The notes beneath the pieces were generated by a model, which searched no databases, had not been told where the DNA came from, and was given only the letters and a program-made list of their open reading frames with translations. Positions 17,726 through 26,150 of a stretch of DNA of 62,571 bases are shown in pieces. Source of the DNA: Arthrobacter alkaliphilus (GTDB lineage Bacteria; Actinomycetota; Actinomycetes; Actinomycetales; Micrococcaceae); the NCBI RefSeq assembly GCF_021483235.1, contig NZ_JAKEEC010000025.1, positions 1 to 62,571 of the forward strand, written 5' to 3'. How positions within the stretch are numbered: position 1 is the stretch's first letter; every line of letters begins with the position of its first letter. The position numbers were made by a program, and so were the translations under genes.

Positions 17726-18147
17726 GAGGTGGCCTTCCGATGCCAGGCGGACGAAGCGATCTCATCCAGCAAGCCTTGTTCCGAGCGCAGCACGGAGGCC
17801 TCGAAAGCCGCCCCGTGGCGCGCTTCGAGCTTCTCGAGCCCTACTGCGCGGCGCTTGGCTTCGGTGTATTCCGCTCGGGCCTGGGCGGCTTCAGCCTCGG
17901 CACTGGCGGCCAGGGCGTCCAGTTCGGCCAGCATGCTTTGCGAGGAAGCCCGCGCGGCGGCGATGGCCAGGAGAGACGCTGAGCTTCCGGCGTCTCCGGC
18001 GGACTCGGCGAGTTCCTCCCGGGCCGTCGCCCGTCGCGAGCGCAAGGACGCGGTCCGGGAGTTGGCGCGGGCCAGCTCGTTGGCGGCGGCGTCCTGCTGT
18101 GTCTGGCGCAGGCGCAACAGCCCGGCCAGGGAGAATTGACGGTTCAC
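17722..18147 (-). CDS. fliJ: Flagellar export protein FliJ
   Basis: A 141-residue, nearly all-helical protein beginning FSLAGLLRLRQTQQDAAANE, with charged coiled-coil composition throughout and no signal peptide. This and its place directly after fliI identify it as FliJ, the export chaperone and stalk that works with the FliI ATPase. The GTG start overlaps the fliI stop by 4 bp, and its own stop overlaps the NlpC/P60 start by 4 bp. FliJ sequences are poorly conserved, so the call leans partly on context. Confidence 0.87.
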   Translation of the reverse strand: MNRQFSLAGLLRLRQTQQDAAANELARANSRTASLRSRRATAREELAESAGDAGSSASLLAIAAARASSQSMLAELDALAASAEAEAAQARAEYTEAKRRAVGLEKLEARHGAAFEASVLRSEQGLLDEIASSAWHRKATS

Positions 18148-19475
18148 GCGGCTCCTTCGAGGCTCGCCGAGAGGCGGAAGAGTTCCGGCCAGGACTCGTT
18201 GTAGGGAGTGGATTCATCCATGCGTTGCTGGAGAAACCCGTTGATGGCGGCTTCGTGGTCCAGTGCCGCGTCAACCAGCGGGTTGCTGCCGCGGTGGTAG
18301 GCGCCGACGTCGATCAAGTCCTGGGCGCTGCGCCGCGCCGCGAGGACCTTGCGCAGGGAGGCGGCGAGCGCCGTGCGATCGGCGGAGTTGACTTTGGAGG
18401 CCACACGGGACACAGAGCCAAGGACGTCCACCGAGGGAAAGTGCCCCGTGACGGCGAGCTTCCTGTCCAGGACCACGTGCCCGTCCAGGATGGAGCGGGC
18501 GGCGTCGGCGATTGGTTCGTTGTGGTCGTCGCCGTCCACCAGCACCGTGTAGATACCCGTCACTGATCCGGTTTCGGCGGTGCCTGCACGTTCCAGGAGC
18601 CGGGCCAGCACGGAGAAGGTCGACGGCGGGTAGCCGCGGGTGGCCGGCGGTTCCCCGGCGGAAAGGCCGATTTCGCGCTGGGCCATGGCCACGCGGGTCA
18701 GCGAATCCATCATGAGGACCACGTCTTGGCCGGCTTCGCGGAACGATTCGGCAATCCGGGTGGCCGTGACGGCGGCGCGCAGGCGCATGAGGGCAGGCTC
18801 GTCGGACGTGGCGACCACCACCACGGATCGTGCCAGGCCTTCGGGGCCGAGGTCGTCTTCCAGGAACTCGCGCACTTCGCGTCCGCGCTCCCCTACCAGG
18901 GCAATCACGGACACTTCGGCGTCCGTGCCGCGCGCGACCATGGACAACAGCGAGGACTTTCCGACGCCCGAGCCCGCGAAGAGTCCCATGCGCTGGCCGC
19001 GGCCGAGCGTCGCCATGGTGTCCAGGACGCGGACGCCGGTCTGCAGCGGAGTGTCCACCCGGGCGCGGTGCATTGCCGACGGTGCCTCGTTGTCCAGTGG
19101 AACCATGGGGCCGGCGGGCAAGGGGCCTTTGCCGTCGATAGGACGTCCAAGCCCGTCCAGTACCCGTCCGAAGAGGCCCCTGCCGGTAGGGACCAGGACC
19201 GGAACGCCCTTGGAACGTGCCGGGTCTCCGGCGGCCACACCGGTCAATCGTCCCAGCGGCATGCATCGCACGGCCCCGCTGACCGAGGCGACCACTTCGG
19301 CGTCGAGCCCTGGTGCCTGGCCGACGGTCACGAGGTCTCCCACCGCGCAGTCCAGCCCGGACACCTCCAGGCCAAGGCCGAGTACAGCCGTCACGGTCCC
19401 CACGCGCTGCGGTGCCGCGGCGGCGAGGGCCGCGCGGAAGCGGGACGCGTGCGGCCGGTAGCTGGTGCTGCTCAT
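18144..19475 (-). CDS. fliI: Flagellar export ATPase FliI
   Basis: A 443-residue F1-beta-like ATPase that powers flagellar type III export. Walker A is GLFAGSGVGKSS (about 164-175), followed by ALVGERGREVREFLEDDL, Walker B VVLMMDSLTRVAMAQREIGL, and SGEPPATRGYPPS-type sequence. The N-terminal domain contains GRVLDGLGRPIDGKGPL. The ATG at 19475 overlaps the fliH stop as ATGA, so the longer open frame is not used. All catalytic motifs appear intact. Confidence 0.96.
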   Translation of the reverse strand: MSSTSYRPHASRFRAALAAAAPQRVGTVTAVLGLGLEVSGLDCAVGDLVTVGQAPGLDAEVVASVSGAVRCMPLGRLTGVAAGDPARSKGVPVLVPTGRGLFGRVLDGLGRPIDGKGPLPAGPMVPLDNEAPSAMHRARVDTPLQTGVRVLDTMATLGRGQRMGLFAGSGVGKSSLLSMVARGTDAEVSVIALVGERGREVREFLEDDLGPEGLARSVVVVATSDEPALMRLRAAVTATRIAESFREAGQDVVLMMDSLTRVAMAQREIGLSAGEPPATRGYPPSTFSVLARLLERAGTAETGSVTGIYTVLVDGDDHNEPIADAARSILDGHVVLDRKLAVTGHFPSVDVLGSVSRVASKVNSADRTALAASLRKVLAARRSAQDLIDVGAYHRGSNPLVDAALDHEAAINGFLQQRMDESTPYNESWPELFRLSASLEGAA

Positions 19476-20086
19476 GCGTCGTTCCCCAGCAAGGCTGCCT
19501 TGGCCCTGTCCAGTGCGGCGCCGAGCCGCGCGTCGATCCAACCCTGCGGATATTCCGCTACTGCATCGCCGGGGTTCAGGGTGGGATCGGCCTTGAGTTC
19601 GACGCCGGCCATGCTCCCGGCGTCGACGGTGTCCAGGGCAGCCAAGTCCGCAGGGTGGAGGCGGACCGTGGTCACCGTTTGCACGTCTGTTACCGTTGCG
19701 AGGGCCCGGGCCACCGCGGCGCGGGCGGAGTTCCGGCCGTCCTTGAGTTCGTAACCCAGGATGGCTTCGGCGAGCTCGATCGCACTGGCCGCCAACACGT
19801 CCTGCGCTTCTTCCAACACGTTGCTGCGGTGTTGCCGGGACGCGGCGGCGGCTTCTTCGAGCACGCGGACACTCCGCGCCACGGCCAGGCGCCCGGCGTC
19901 GAGCATTGCGCGGTGTTCGACGTCGAGTTGTTCGCGAAGGCGGCGCTGTTCCGCGGCGGCAGCCCGGATCCCGTCCGCGTAACCCGCCGCGTGCCCTTGC
20001 GTGTATCCCCGGTCCTCCCTGCGCGACCTCTCAGCCGGCTGGATGTCCGGGAAAACCACCCTCTGGAATTCAGCCTCAGTAGACAT
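19472..20086 (-). CDS. fliH: Flagellar assembly protein FliH
   Basis: A 204-residue protein with a central coiled coil (YTQGHAAGYADGIRAAAAEQ and following, AEEAQ-type heptads) and a C-terminal V-ATPase E-like domain (TVRLHPADLAALDTVDAG, then GDAVAEYPQGWIDARLGAAL). This layout fits FliH, which regulates FliI and tethers it to the export gate. The ATG at 20086 lies 11 bp inside the end of fliG; a much longer open frame exists upstream but is a fliG shadow. Its stop overlaps the fliI start (ATGA). Confidence 0.88.
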   Translation of the reverse strand: MSTEAEFQRVVFPDIQPAERSRREDRGYTQGHAAGYADGIRAAAAEQRRLREQLDVEHRAMLDAGRLAVARSVRVLEEAAAASRQHRSNVLEEAQDVLAASAIELAEAILGYELKDGRNSARAAVARALATVTDVQTVTTVRLHPADLAALDTVDAGSMAGVELKADPTLNPGDAVAEYPQGWIDARLGAALDRAKAALLGNDA

Positions 20087-21104
20087 AGTCGTCTTCTTCG
20101 CCGCGCCTGACGACGATGGCGCCTTCGGCTTCCAGCTGACGGATGGAACGGACAATCTCAGCCCGGGCCTCTTCAACTTGGGAAGCGCGCACGGGCCCGG
20201 CGGAAGCCATTTCGGCTTCCAGGATTTCAAGGTTGCGGCCGGACACGTTGGTACGCACAGCCTCAAGCACCACGGCGGGGGCGCCCTTCATGGCGACGGC
20301 GAGCACTTCGGCGTTGACGCCGCGAAGGATCTGCTGGATGTCGCGGCGTTCCAGTTTCACGATGTCAACGAAGGTCAGCATCCGGGCACGCACTTCCGTG
20401 GCGAGGTCCGGGTCGAGGGTTTCCAGGCCTTCCAGCACGGACCGTTCGGTGTTGATATCGGAACGGTTGATGATGTCGACAAGCGGCTGGATGCCCCCGA
20501 CAATCTCGCTCGATTTCCTTTGCGACATGACGGCTCCGGCACGGACCTTGAGGGTCTCGGCCACGATGCCCACGGCCTCCGGCGAAGCCAAGCCCATGGT
20601 GGCGATGCATCGGGCCACCTCGCTCCGTTGCACGTCGCCCAGGCCGGCCATGACCGCGGAAGCCTTGCCCGGCCGCAAGTGCGCCAAGATCAGGGCGATG
20701 GTCTGCGGCATCTCGCCGTCGATCAATGCCAGGAGCTGGCCGGAATCCATCATTTCCAGGAATTCGAAGGACTTCCCCGCCATGGTGGACGCGAGGCGGT
20801 CCATGAACCCCGCCGCTTTATCCGCGCCGAAGGACGCTTCCAGGAGCCCGACGGCGAATTCCTGGCCGCCGCGCGCGGTGCGCCGGCCGCTGATCGCAAG
20901 GTCGTGGAATTCCGTGATGACCTGGTCCGCCACGGATGAGGAGACACGGCGCAAGCGCACGATCTCGGCCGCGATGTCCTCGGCCTCGGACTCGGAGAAC
21001 TGGGTCATCACGGAGGCCGCGCTTGCAGGGCTCATCTGCATCAGCACCACGGCTACCTTCTGGGCGCCGGTCAAACCGGCGACGTCCAACTCCCCCGCCC
21101 TCAC
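20076..21104 (-). CDS. fliG: Flagellar motor switch protein FliG
   Basis: A 342-residue rotor protein. The N-terminal domain begins LDVAGLTGAQKVAVVLMQMS. The middle carries an EHPQ-type region (DGEMPQTIALILAHLRPGKA), and the C-terminal torque domain has the charged helix with LERRDIQQILRGV. FliG couples the stator to the MS ring, yet fliM, fliN and motAB are not in this window. GTG start overlapping the fliF stop (GTGA). Confidence 0.95.
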   Translation of the reverse strand: MRAGELDVAGLTGAQKVAVVLMQMSPASAASVMTQFSESEAEDIAAEIVRLRRVSSSVADQVITEFHDLAISGRRTARGGQEFAVGLLEASFGADKAAGFMDRLASTMAGKSFEFLEMMDSGQLLALIDGEMPQTIALILAHLRPGKASAVMAGLGDVQRSEVARCIATMGLASPEAVGIVAETLKVRAGAVMSQRKSSEIVGGIQPLVDIINRSDINTERSVLEGLETLDPDLATEVRARMLTFVDIVKLERRDIQQILRGVNAEVLAVAMKGAPAVVLEAVRTNVSGRNLEILEAEMASAGPVRASQVEEARAEIVRSIRQLEAEGAIVVRRGEEDDYVY

Positions 21105-22720
21105 ACGGACTGCCTTTCATCCATGAGCCCGCGCAGGTAGTCGGCGGTCCGGGCCGGGTTCTCGGCAACCATGGCTTCAATCTGGGCGCGCTTCCGTTCG
21201 CCGTCGAGGGCCTCTGCACCCGGCATCGGCAACGCCGGAACGGGTTGCACGGGCGGCAGTTCGATCGCCGAAGTGGCTGGCGGGCCTTCGAGGACCGGCG
21301 TGGGGACGGCTTGGGGCAGCATCTCGTAGTCAAGGCGTTCGCCCAGGTCAACCGGTTCGCGGAGTTGCCGGCGCCGCAGGAGGATCAGCACCAGCACAAT
21401 CAACGCCACAACCGCCAGCAGGATGCTGCCCGCCAGGATGAGTGTGTTCATCAAATCCGATTGCTGCTTGGCATCGGCTTGGGCCTTGGCAGCGCCGAGC
21501 GCCTGGGCCGCCGCGTCCGCAGCAGACGTATTGAAGGGCAGCACTTCAACCGTCACCACGTCGCCGCGTGCCGGATCGACGCCGGCCGCGGAAGTCACGA
21601 GTGCCCGGACCGAGTTGACGTTGAGTCCGGATGCTGCGGACTGGTTGATTGCTACAGAGATGGTCTGGCGCTTTACGGCGCCTTGCGGAATGGTGCGGTC
21701 TTCCGTGACCTTGTTGACGGCGTTGTTCTTGGTGGTGTCGCTGGAGTCGAACGTTCCGTTGCCATTGGTGCCGCCCGGCACGGCAATGTTGTCCGGTCCA
21801 AGGACGCCGGAGGCGCCCCCGCCGGTTCCGGTGTACTTCTCGGTCTTTGTGGTCTCGCTCAGCGGTGCGGCGTCCTTGGCCGTGGAGAATGTCTCGCTGC
21901 GCTGCTGCGCGGACTCAGCGGTCACGTCGGCCGCGACGGCGACTGTCGCGTTGCCCGGGCCGACGACTTTGTCCAGAACGGCCTTCACCGAATCGGAGGT
22001 GCGCTGCTGGTAATCGGCGGCTTGCTTGGAGGAGGAGCCCGTCGCTGCGCCTCCCGCTGTGGAGAGGACGTTGCCCTGGGAATCCACCACGGTCACGTTG
22101 CTTGGCTTCAGGTTTTCGATCGCGGCTGAGGTCAAATGCACGATCGCCTGGACCTTGTCGGCGGACAAAGTGACGCCCGGCTGTGTTTCGACGAACACGG
22201 ATGCCGTAGCGTCCGGGGCCTTGTCGACAAACACTGTTTTGGCCGGAATGGCCAACTGCACGGCGGCTGTCTTAACCCCGGCCATGGCCTGGATTGTGGT
22301 GGCGAGTTCACCTTCGAGTGCACGCTTGTACGTCACCGACTGCTGGAATTCGGACGAGGTCACTCCGAGCTTGTCCAACAGCGAATATCCCGTGGCAGCA
22401 GCGGCAGGAAGTCCCGCCGCTGCTGCTTTCAGCCGTTCGTCGTTGACCTTGTCAGCGGGAACCATGATGGTGGACCCGCCATTGCTGAGCTCGTAGGGAA
22501 CATTGTCTTTGCGAAGCTGCTCCACGATCCCGTTGGCGTCCGTGTCCTTCAGCCCGGAGAACAGCGGCGAGTAGGACGGCTTGCCCAACCATGCGGACAG
22601 GGCCACTGCGCCGAGCACCAGAAGCGCGACGCCGATAATGGCGATGGTGCGCTGCCCCGCGGTGAAACCCTTGAATCCATCGCCCATCCTGCGGAAGAAG
22701 GCGGCAATCTGTGGAGGCAT
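21101..22720 (-). CDS. fliF: Flagellar MS-ring protein FliF
   Basis: A 539-residue MS-ring protein. A first membrane helix (about 25-47, IIGVALLVLGAVALSAWLG) and a second near 430 (LILAGSILLAVVALIVLVLIL) flank the periplasmic-side ring domains, with YSPLFSGLKDTDANGIVEQL, GSTIMVPADKV and SVTYKRALEGELATTIQAM. The cytoplasmic tail contains the FliG-binding end (ENPARTADYLRGLMDE). The ATG overlaps the fliE stop by one base (TGATG). Length and topology are normal for the family. Confidence 0.96.
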   Translation of the reverse strand: MPPQIAAFFRRMGDGFKGFTAGQRTIAIIGVALLVLGAVALSAWLGKPSYSPLFSGLKDTDANGIVEQLRKDNVPYELSNGGSTIMVPADKVNDERLKAAAAGLPAAAATGYSLLDKLGVTSSEFQQSVTYKRALEGELATTIQAMAGVKTAAVQLAIPAKTVFVDKAPDATASVFVETQPGVTLSADKVQAIVHLTSAAIENLKPSNVTVVDSQGNVLSTAGGAATGSSSKQAADYQQRTSDSVKAVLDKVVGPGNATVAVAADVTAESAQQRSETFSTAKDAAPLSETTKTEKYTGTGGGASGVLGPDNIAVPGGTNGNGTFDSSDTTKNNAVNKVTEDRTIPQGAVKRQTISVAINQSAASGLNVNSVRALVTSAAGVDPARGDVVTVEVLPFNTSAADAAAQALGAAKAQADAKQQSDLMNTLILAGSILLAVVALIVLVLILLRRRQLREPVDLGERLDYEMLPQAVPTPVLEGPPATSAIELPPVQPVPALPMPGAEALDGERKRAQIEAMVAENPARTADYLRGLMDERQSV

Positions 22721-23058
22721 CAGGCCTGCATCCTCATGATCTCGTTGAACGCGTCAACGCCTTTGTTCCGTACCGTGGAGACAAGCTCCATGGTGATCTG
22801 GGCGCGCGTAGCAGCGATCGTTGCTTTGTGGATGTCGTCAAGGCTGCCCGTCACCGCGGACACGGCCAACTGGTTCGACGTCGCTTGCAGGGACTGCAGG
22901 TTGTCCACGGCACCGGTGAGCGCCGTCGCAAAGCCATTGCCGTCCGAGGTACCCATGGCTCCGGCTACGTTGCCGGTGCTGCCTACATAGCCGGTACCCG
23001 TGACACCCTGCACGGACCGCGCTCCGCCTTGAATTGCGCCGATCGGCTCCAAAGCCAT
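22720..23058 (-). CDS. fliE: Flagellar basal body protein FliE
   Basis: A 112-residue protein linking the MS ring to the rod. The C-terminal half has the family pattern LTGAVDNLQSLQATSNQLAV and DDIHKATIAATRAQITMEL, then RNKGVDAFNEIMRMQ, which is characteristic of FliE. The N-terminus is Gly-rich. Both ends overlap neighbours by a single base (flgC stop, fliF start), which points to one translationally coupled transcript. Confidence 0.94.
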   Translation of the reverse strand: MALEPIGAIQGGARSVQGVTGTGYVGSTGNVAGAMGTSDGNGFATALTGAVDNLQSLQATSNQLAVSAVTGSLDDIHKATIAATRAQITMELVSTVRNKGVDAFNEIMRMQA

Positions 23059-23450
23059 CAGGATTTTCCTATCTCGAGCGCTGCTTGGTAAGTCTCGCGG
23101 GCGCGGTCCACCACTTGGGCGTTGGCCTGGTAGCCGCGTTGGGCCACGATCAGGGCACCCATCTGCTCGGCGAGGTCGATATCCGGGTAGCGGACATAGC
23201 CTTGGGCATCGGCAAGCGGATGGTCCGGCTGGTAAACGAGCCTTCCGGTCGCACTGCCTTGCGGGGTGCTCTTGACGTACACGCCTGTTCCGTTGCTTCC
23301 CTCGGCCGCTTCGATGTAGCGGGCCTGGAACGCGTTACCGCTGGTGCGCGTGGCGGTATTCATGTTCGCCAGGTTGTCCGAGACGGCATCGAGCCATTTG
23401 CGGTGGACAGTCAGCGCGGTGCCCGCGATCCCGATCGCGTCGAAGGTCAT
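23058..23450 (-). CDS. flgC: Flagellar proximal rod protein FlgC
   Basis: A 130-residue rod protein. It begins MTFDAIGIAGTALTVHRKWL and has DAVSDNLANMNTA, the N-terminal rod signature. The C-terminus is PDIDLAEQMGALIVAQRGYQ followed by AQVVDRARETYQAALEIGK, typical of FlgC. The ATG at 23450 overlaps the flgB stop by one base (TAATG), which fixes the start; the open frame upstream overlaps flgB and is not used. Confidence 0.95.
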   Translation of the reverse strand: MTFDAIGIAGTALTVHRKWLDAVSDNLANMNTATRTSGNAFQARYIEAAEGSNGTGVYVKSTPQGSATGRLVYQPDHPLADAQGYVRYPDIDLAEQMGALIVAQRGYQANAQVVDRARETYQAALEIGKS

Positions 23451-23791
23451 TAGCTGGTCCTCATGGCCGTGCGGAGGGCCGTGAATTGCTCGCCAATCGC
23501 CCGGGAGGCGAACTGGTACCGCAGCACGGTGTCCACGTTCGAAAGGGTTTCGGTGTCCAGGTTCACGTTGTTGCCGTTGAGCTGGGTGGGTTCCTGGGAG
23601 GTGGTCACGGAAGCCGCGGCCTGCCCGTCTCCGGCGCTCACCGAGGCCGCCAGTGCGTCTTCGAACTGGACCCTTTTGGCGTGGTAGTTCGGCGTGTTGA
23701 TGTTGGCGATGTTGTTGGCGATGGTGCGCTGGCGCAGTGAGAGCGCGTCCAGGGCGCTGCCAAGCGCAACAGAAGTCACTGACTCGAACAC
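23450..23791 (-). CDS. flgB: Flagellar rod protein FlgB
   Basis: A 113-residue rod protein with the conserved LDALSLRQRTIANNIANINT followed by PNYHAKRVQFEDAL, and a C-terminal helix ending RYQFASRAIGEQFTALRTAM. The GTG at 23791 (MFESVTSVALGSAL) is preferred, with AAGG nine bases upstream; an ATG at 23860 would add 23 residues not typical of the family. First gene of the basal-body transcript, 76 bp downstream of a sigma28-like promoter at 23867-23893. Confidence 0.92.
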   Translation of the reverse strand: MFESVTSVALGSALDALSLRQRTIANNIANINTPNYHAKRVQFEDALAASVSAGDGQAAASVTTSQEPTQLNGNNVNLDTETLSNVDTVLRYQFASRAIGEQFTALRTAMRTS

Positions 23792-23866
23792 GACGGCCTG
23801 CCTTCGCGAATAGTATGAAGAGGCCGATCCGTGGCCGTGCATCGAGCAATCCCTGCTCAACTTCCA

Positions 23867-23893
23867 CTATCGGCAAGCACGGTGCGTTCGTTA
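23867..23893 (-). promoter_or_regulatory. Sigma28-like promoter of the flgB operon
   Basis: Read on the minus strand: TAAC (23893-23890), exactly 15 bases, then GCCGATAG (23874-23867). This matches the flagellar sigma28 (FliA/SigD) pattern TAAA-N15-GCCGATAA at all but two positions. The same element with the same spacing occurs ahead of fliC and flgN in this window. It sits 76 bp from the chosen flgB start and 34 bp past the fliT-like stop. Confidence 0.85.
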
Positions 23894-23926
23894 GCCGGAT
23901 AAGGGATTGATTTCGGGGCTTTCTCT

Positions 23927-24229
23927 TCAGCCCTGCACGTCGAGGAACAGCGGGCGCACTGAACCTTGGCCGTCCGGGACGGTGCTCAGGGCGTCCAAAT
24001 GGGCGCGTGCGCCGTTGCGGGCCTTTTCGAGCATGGCCATGGACTCCAGCTGTGCGTCCAAGATCCGGTGTGCTCTGTCCGCAAGTTCCTCCGGAAGCGG
24101 CCCGGCCTCTGCAGGCGGACTCCATGGCTCCGGCTCGCCGCCGGAGACTGCCATGGCGATGTTGAGTTCCAAGCGGTCCAGAATACCGGACCATTCCTGA
24201 ACGTGATCAGCCGACACCGAGCGTGCCAT
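23927..24229 (-). CDS. FliT-like flagellar protein downstream of fliS
   Basis: A 100-residue mainly helical protein (DHVQEWSGILDRLELNIAMA, then ELADRAHRILDAQLESMAML). I place it as FliT-like only from size, helical content and position directly after fliS; FliT proteins are poorly conserved. The ATG at 24229 overlaps fliS by 23 bp, and a GTG at 24217 is an alternative. Its role would be export chaperone for FliD or another filament protein. It ends just before the flgB promoter, so it closes the fliC-fliD-fliS run. Confidence 0.6.
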   Translation of the reverse strand: MARSVSADHVQEWSGILDRLELNIAMAVSGGEPEPWSPPAEAGPLPEELADRAHRILDAQLESMAMLEKARNGARAHLDALSTVPDGQGSVRPLFLDVQG

Positions 24230-24647
24230 TCGGCCGCGCCGTCCCGGATACGGTGGCTTGGACGGGCAACTGCGAGGCGGCGTCGTGCCAGCCCTGCCGG
24301 AGCGGTTCCAGGAGCACAATGCACTCCTTGGTCCGGTTGACGTCGCGGTAGATGTTCGCCCCGACCATGGCTTCCATGGCGTACTGATAGATGCTCAGCA
24401 GCCCCGACGCCCCGTCCCACGCATCGGTCTTCAGGGTGGAGGACAATTCGGTGACGATCGCTTGGGCATGGAGCAAGTTTTCGCTCGCAACGCCCCAGTT
24501 GGCGTTCTCCTGGGCAAATTGGGCACGGTTCAGGTCCAGGAGAAGCCGGTCATAAAGCATCGTGAGGAGCCTGGCAGGCGGGGCGGACAGGACGGCGTCG
24601 TCGTTGTACCGGGATAGCTGGCTGGCGCGCAGGGCCGTGGAGGTCAT
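24207..24647 (-). CDS. fliS: Flagellin export chaperone FliS
   Basis: A 146-residue helical chaperone. Diagnostic segments are SAPPARLLTMLYDRLLLDLN near the start, HAQAIVTELSSTLKTDAWDG, and LLSIYQYAMEAMVGANIYRD. FliS binds the flagellin C-terminus and prevents premature polymerisation. AGGAG lies eight bases before the ATG and overlaps the fliD stop, so translation follows that of fliD. Confidence 0.94.
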   Translation of the reverse strand: MTSTALRASQLSRYNDDAVLSAPPARLLTMLYDRLLLDLNRAQFAQENANWGVASENLLHAQAIVTELSSTLKTDAWDGASGLLSIYQYAMEAMVGANIYRDVNRTKECIVLLEPLRQGWHDAASQLPVQATVSGTARPNGTLGVG

Positions 24648-24650
24648 GCT

Positions 24651-26033
24651 TTACGCTCCTGAAGACTTGGGAAGGCCGGCAATCTGGCCGGTGAGCCATG
24701 TTTGCTGGGCGTTGAGTTGGCCAAGGGCGGTTTCCATGGCATTGAACGTGCTTTGCAGGGTCTGCCGCCTGGTGGCCAAGCGCTGGTCCCAGTCGGAGAT
24801 CTGGCTGCCCAGGTCGGCAACTTCGGATTGTTGCCCCTTGATCAGGGCGGTTACCGAACCGCTGAACGGATCCGTAGCGCTGGTTGCCGCGTCGGATACG
24901 CGGGAGGCAATGGTCTGGAGTGCCGCCTGAGTCCCGGACGGATCCGAAGCCAAGGCTGATTGGAGCTTGGCCGCGTCAAAGGTGAAGTTTCCATCCCTTG
25001 TGACGTTGATTCCGTATTCGGCGGGAGACTTCCCGTTCACCGGCATCGACATCGCGGAAAAGACTTGGTCGTTGACTGCGCGGACACCGCTGTTGCCAAC
25101 GAAGATGCCGCCTTTGGCCGCGGTGGCGCCGCTGGCGGTGGTCGTCTGGGTTACCGCACTGTAAATGGACACGAAACCGAGAACGTCATTGACCGCGTTC
25201 ACCAAGTCCCCGGCCTTTTTAGTGATCCCCGCGGAGTCGCTGGCAACGTTCACCGTCACCGGCCCGGAAGTGACGGCGGAGGCCGTGACCGATACGCCGG
25301 GAAGCAAATCGGTGAAGGTGTTGGTTCCGGACGTGATTGTCTGCGCCGCCGGGGTGCCCGCATACAGCGTCGCCTTGGCATCCTGGGCGGTCTTGACGAC
25401 GGCGGCGGCGGGGTCGGCCATCAGGTCGGTCGCGGTGCCCGCGCTCACCTGCGCCGCCGTGCCCTGGTAGACGCGGAATGCTCCAGCGGCGCCTGAAGTG
25501 GACGCGGTCAGTTGAAGGCGATAGGTTCCGTTGCCTGCCGGGACCTTCACGGCCCGGGCCGGGCCGGATGCCGCGTTGATCGCCGTCACGACGTCGTCAA
25601 GGGAGGTGGATGCCGGGATGACCTCGGTCTGTTTTCCCGTGGAGTCGACGAGCGTCAGGTGTGCGGGTGCACCCGTCCCGTCGGTTGGCCAGCTGCTCAT
25701 GGCGGCGGTGACGTCCACTTGGCTCTGGGCCAGCTGGGTGACGGTGACATCGATAGAACCCGCGGACGCGGAGGTGCTCGCCGTCGCGCTGAGTGACGTG
25801 GAGCTCGTGGTGGCGGTAAACAGGTTCATGGCGTTCACGGCTGAGTCGCCGCTCGCGAGATCCTTCAGCGATGACAATTTCGAGTTGAGCGACTGGAGGG
25901 TCGAAATCATCGTCTGGTCCGCTGCAAGCTTTGTCTGCAGTTGTGTCCGCGGCTGCGCTTCCACCGCCATGAGCGAATCGATAATGGAGGTGGTGTTCAA
26001 GCCGCTGGCGAGGCCGTCGATCGAGCTTCCCAC
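24651..26033 (-). CDS. fliD: Flagellar filament cap protein FliD
   Basis: A 460-residue cap protein. The N-terminal domain begins SIDGLASGLNTTSIIDSLMA and the C-terminal coiled coil includes VADLGSQISDWDQRLATRRQ with LQSTFNAMETALGQLNAQQTW. The central region is Ser/Thr/Ala-rich as in other FliD proteins. GTG start with AAGGA six bases upstream. No sigma28-like site was found in the 117-bp gap from fliC, so it may rely on read-through past the hairpin at 26079-26123 or on an unrecognised promoter. Confidence 0.94.
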   Translation of the reverse strand: MGSSIDGLASGLNTTSIIDSLMAVEAQPRTQLQTKLAADQTMISTLQSLNSKLSSLKDLASGDSAVNAMNLFTATTSSTSLSATASTSASAGSIDVTVTQLAQSQVDVTAAMSSWPTDGTGAPAHLTLVDSTGKQTEVIPASTSLDDVVTAINAASGPARAVKVPAGNGTYRLQLTASTSGAAGAFRVYQGTAAQVSAGTATDLMADPAAAVVKTAQDAKATLYAGTPAAQTITSGTNTFTDLLPGVSVTASAVTSGPVTVNVASDSAGITKKAGDLVNAVNDVLGFVSIYSAVTQTTTASGATAAKGGIFVGNSGVRAVNDQVFSAMSMPVNGKSPAEYGINVTRDGNFTFDAAKLQSALASDPSGTQAALQTIASRVSDAATSATDPFSGSVTALIKGQQSEVADLGSQISDWDQRLATRRQTLQSTFNAMETALGQLNAQQTWLTGQIAGLPKSSGA

Positions 26034-26078
26034 GTCTGGTCCTTCCGGATGTATTGGTCTTGTCGGTGGAGTCCGGAC

Positions 26079-26123
26079 GCGAATGGCGGCCAGGGGTGTG
26101 TTCCCGTCCTGGCCGCCATTCGC
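26079..26123 (-). terminator. Perfect 16-bp inverted repeat between fliC and fliD
   Basis: Arms GCGAATGGCGGCCAGG (26079-26094) and its exact complement (26108-26123) enclose a 13-nt loop. It begins 28 bp after the fliC stop in the direction of transcription. There is no T-tract, so it may act as a terminator, as a partial one, or as a 3' stabiliser that raises flagellin mRNA over fliD. Confidence 0.75.
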
Positions 26124-26150
26124 TGGTTACCGGTCAGCTACCGGAAGGTC

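Noticed and set aside
22631..22638. GCCGATAA inside fliF as a further sigma28 site
   Set aside because: No TAAC/TAAA box at 15-bp spacing, and the site is on the wrong strand within coding sequence.
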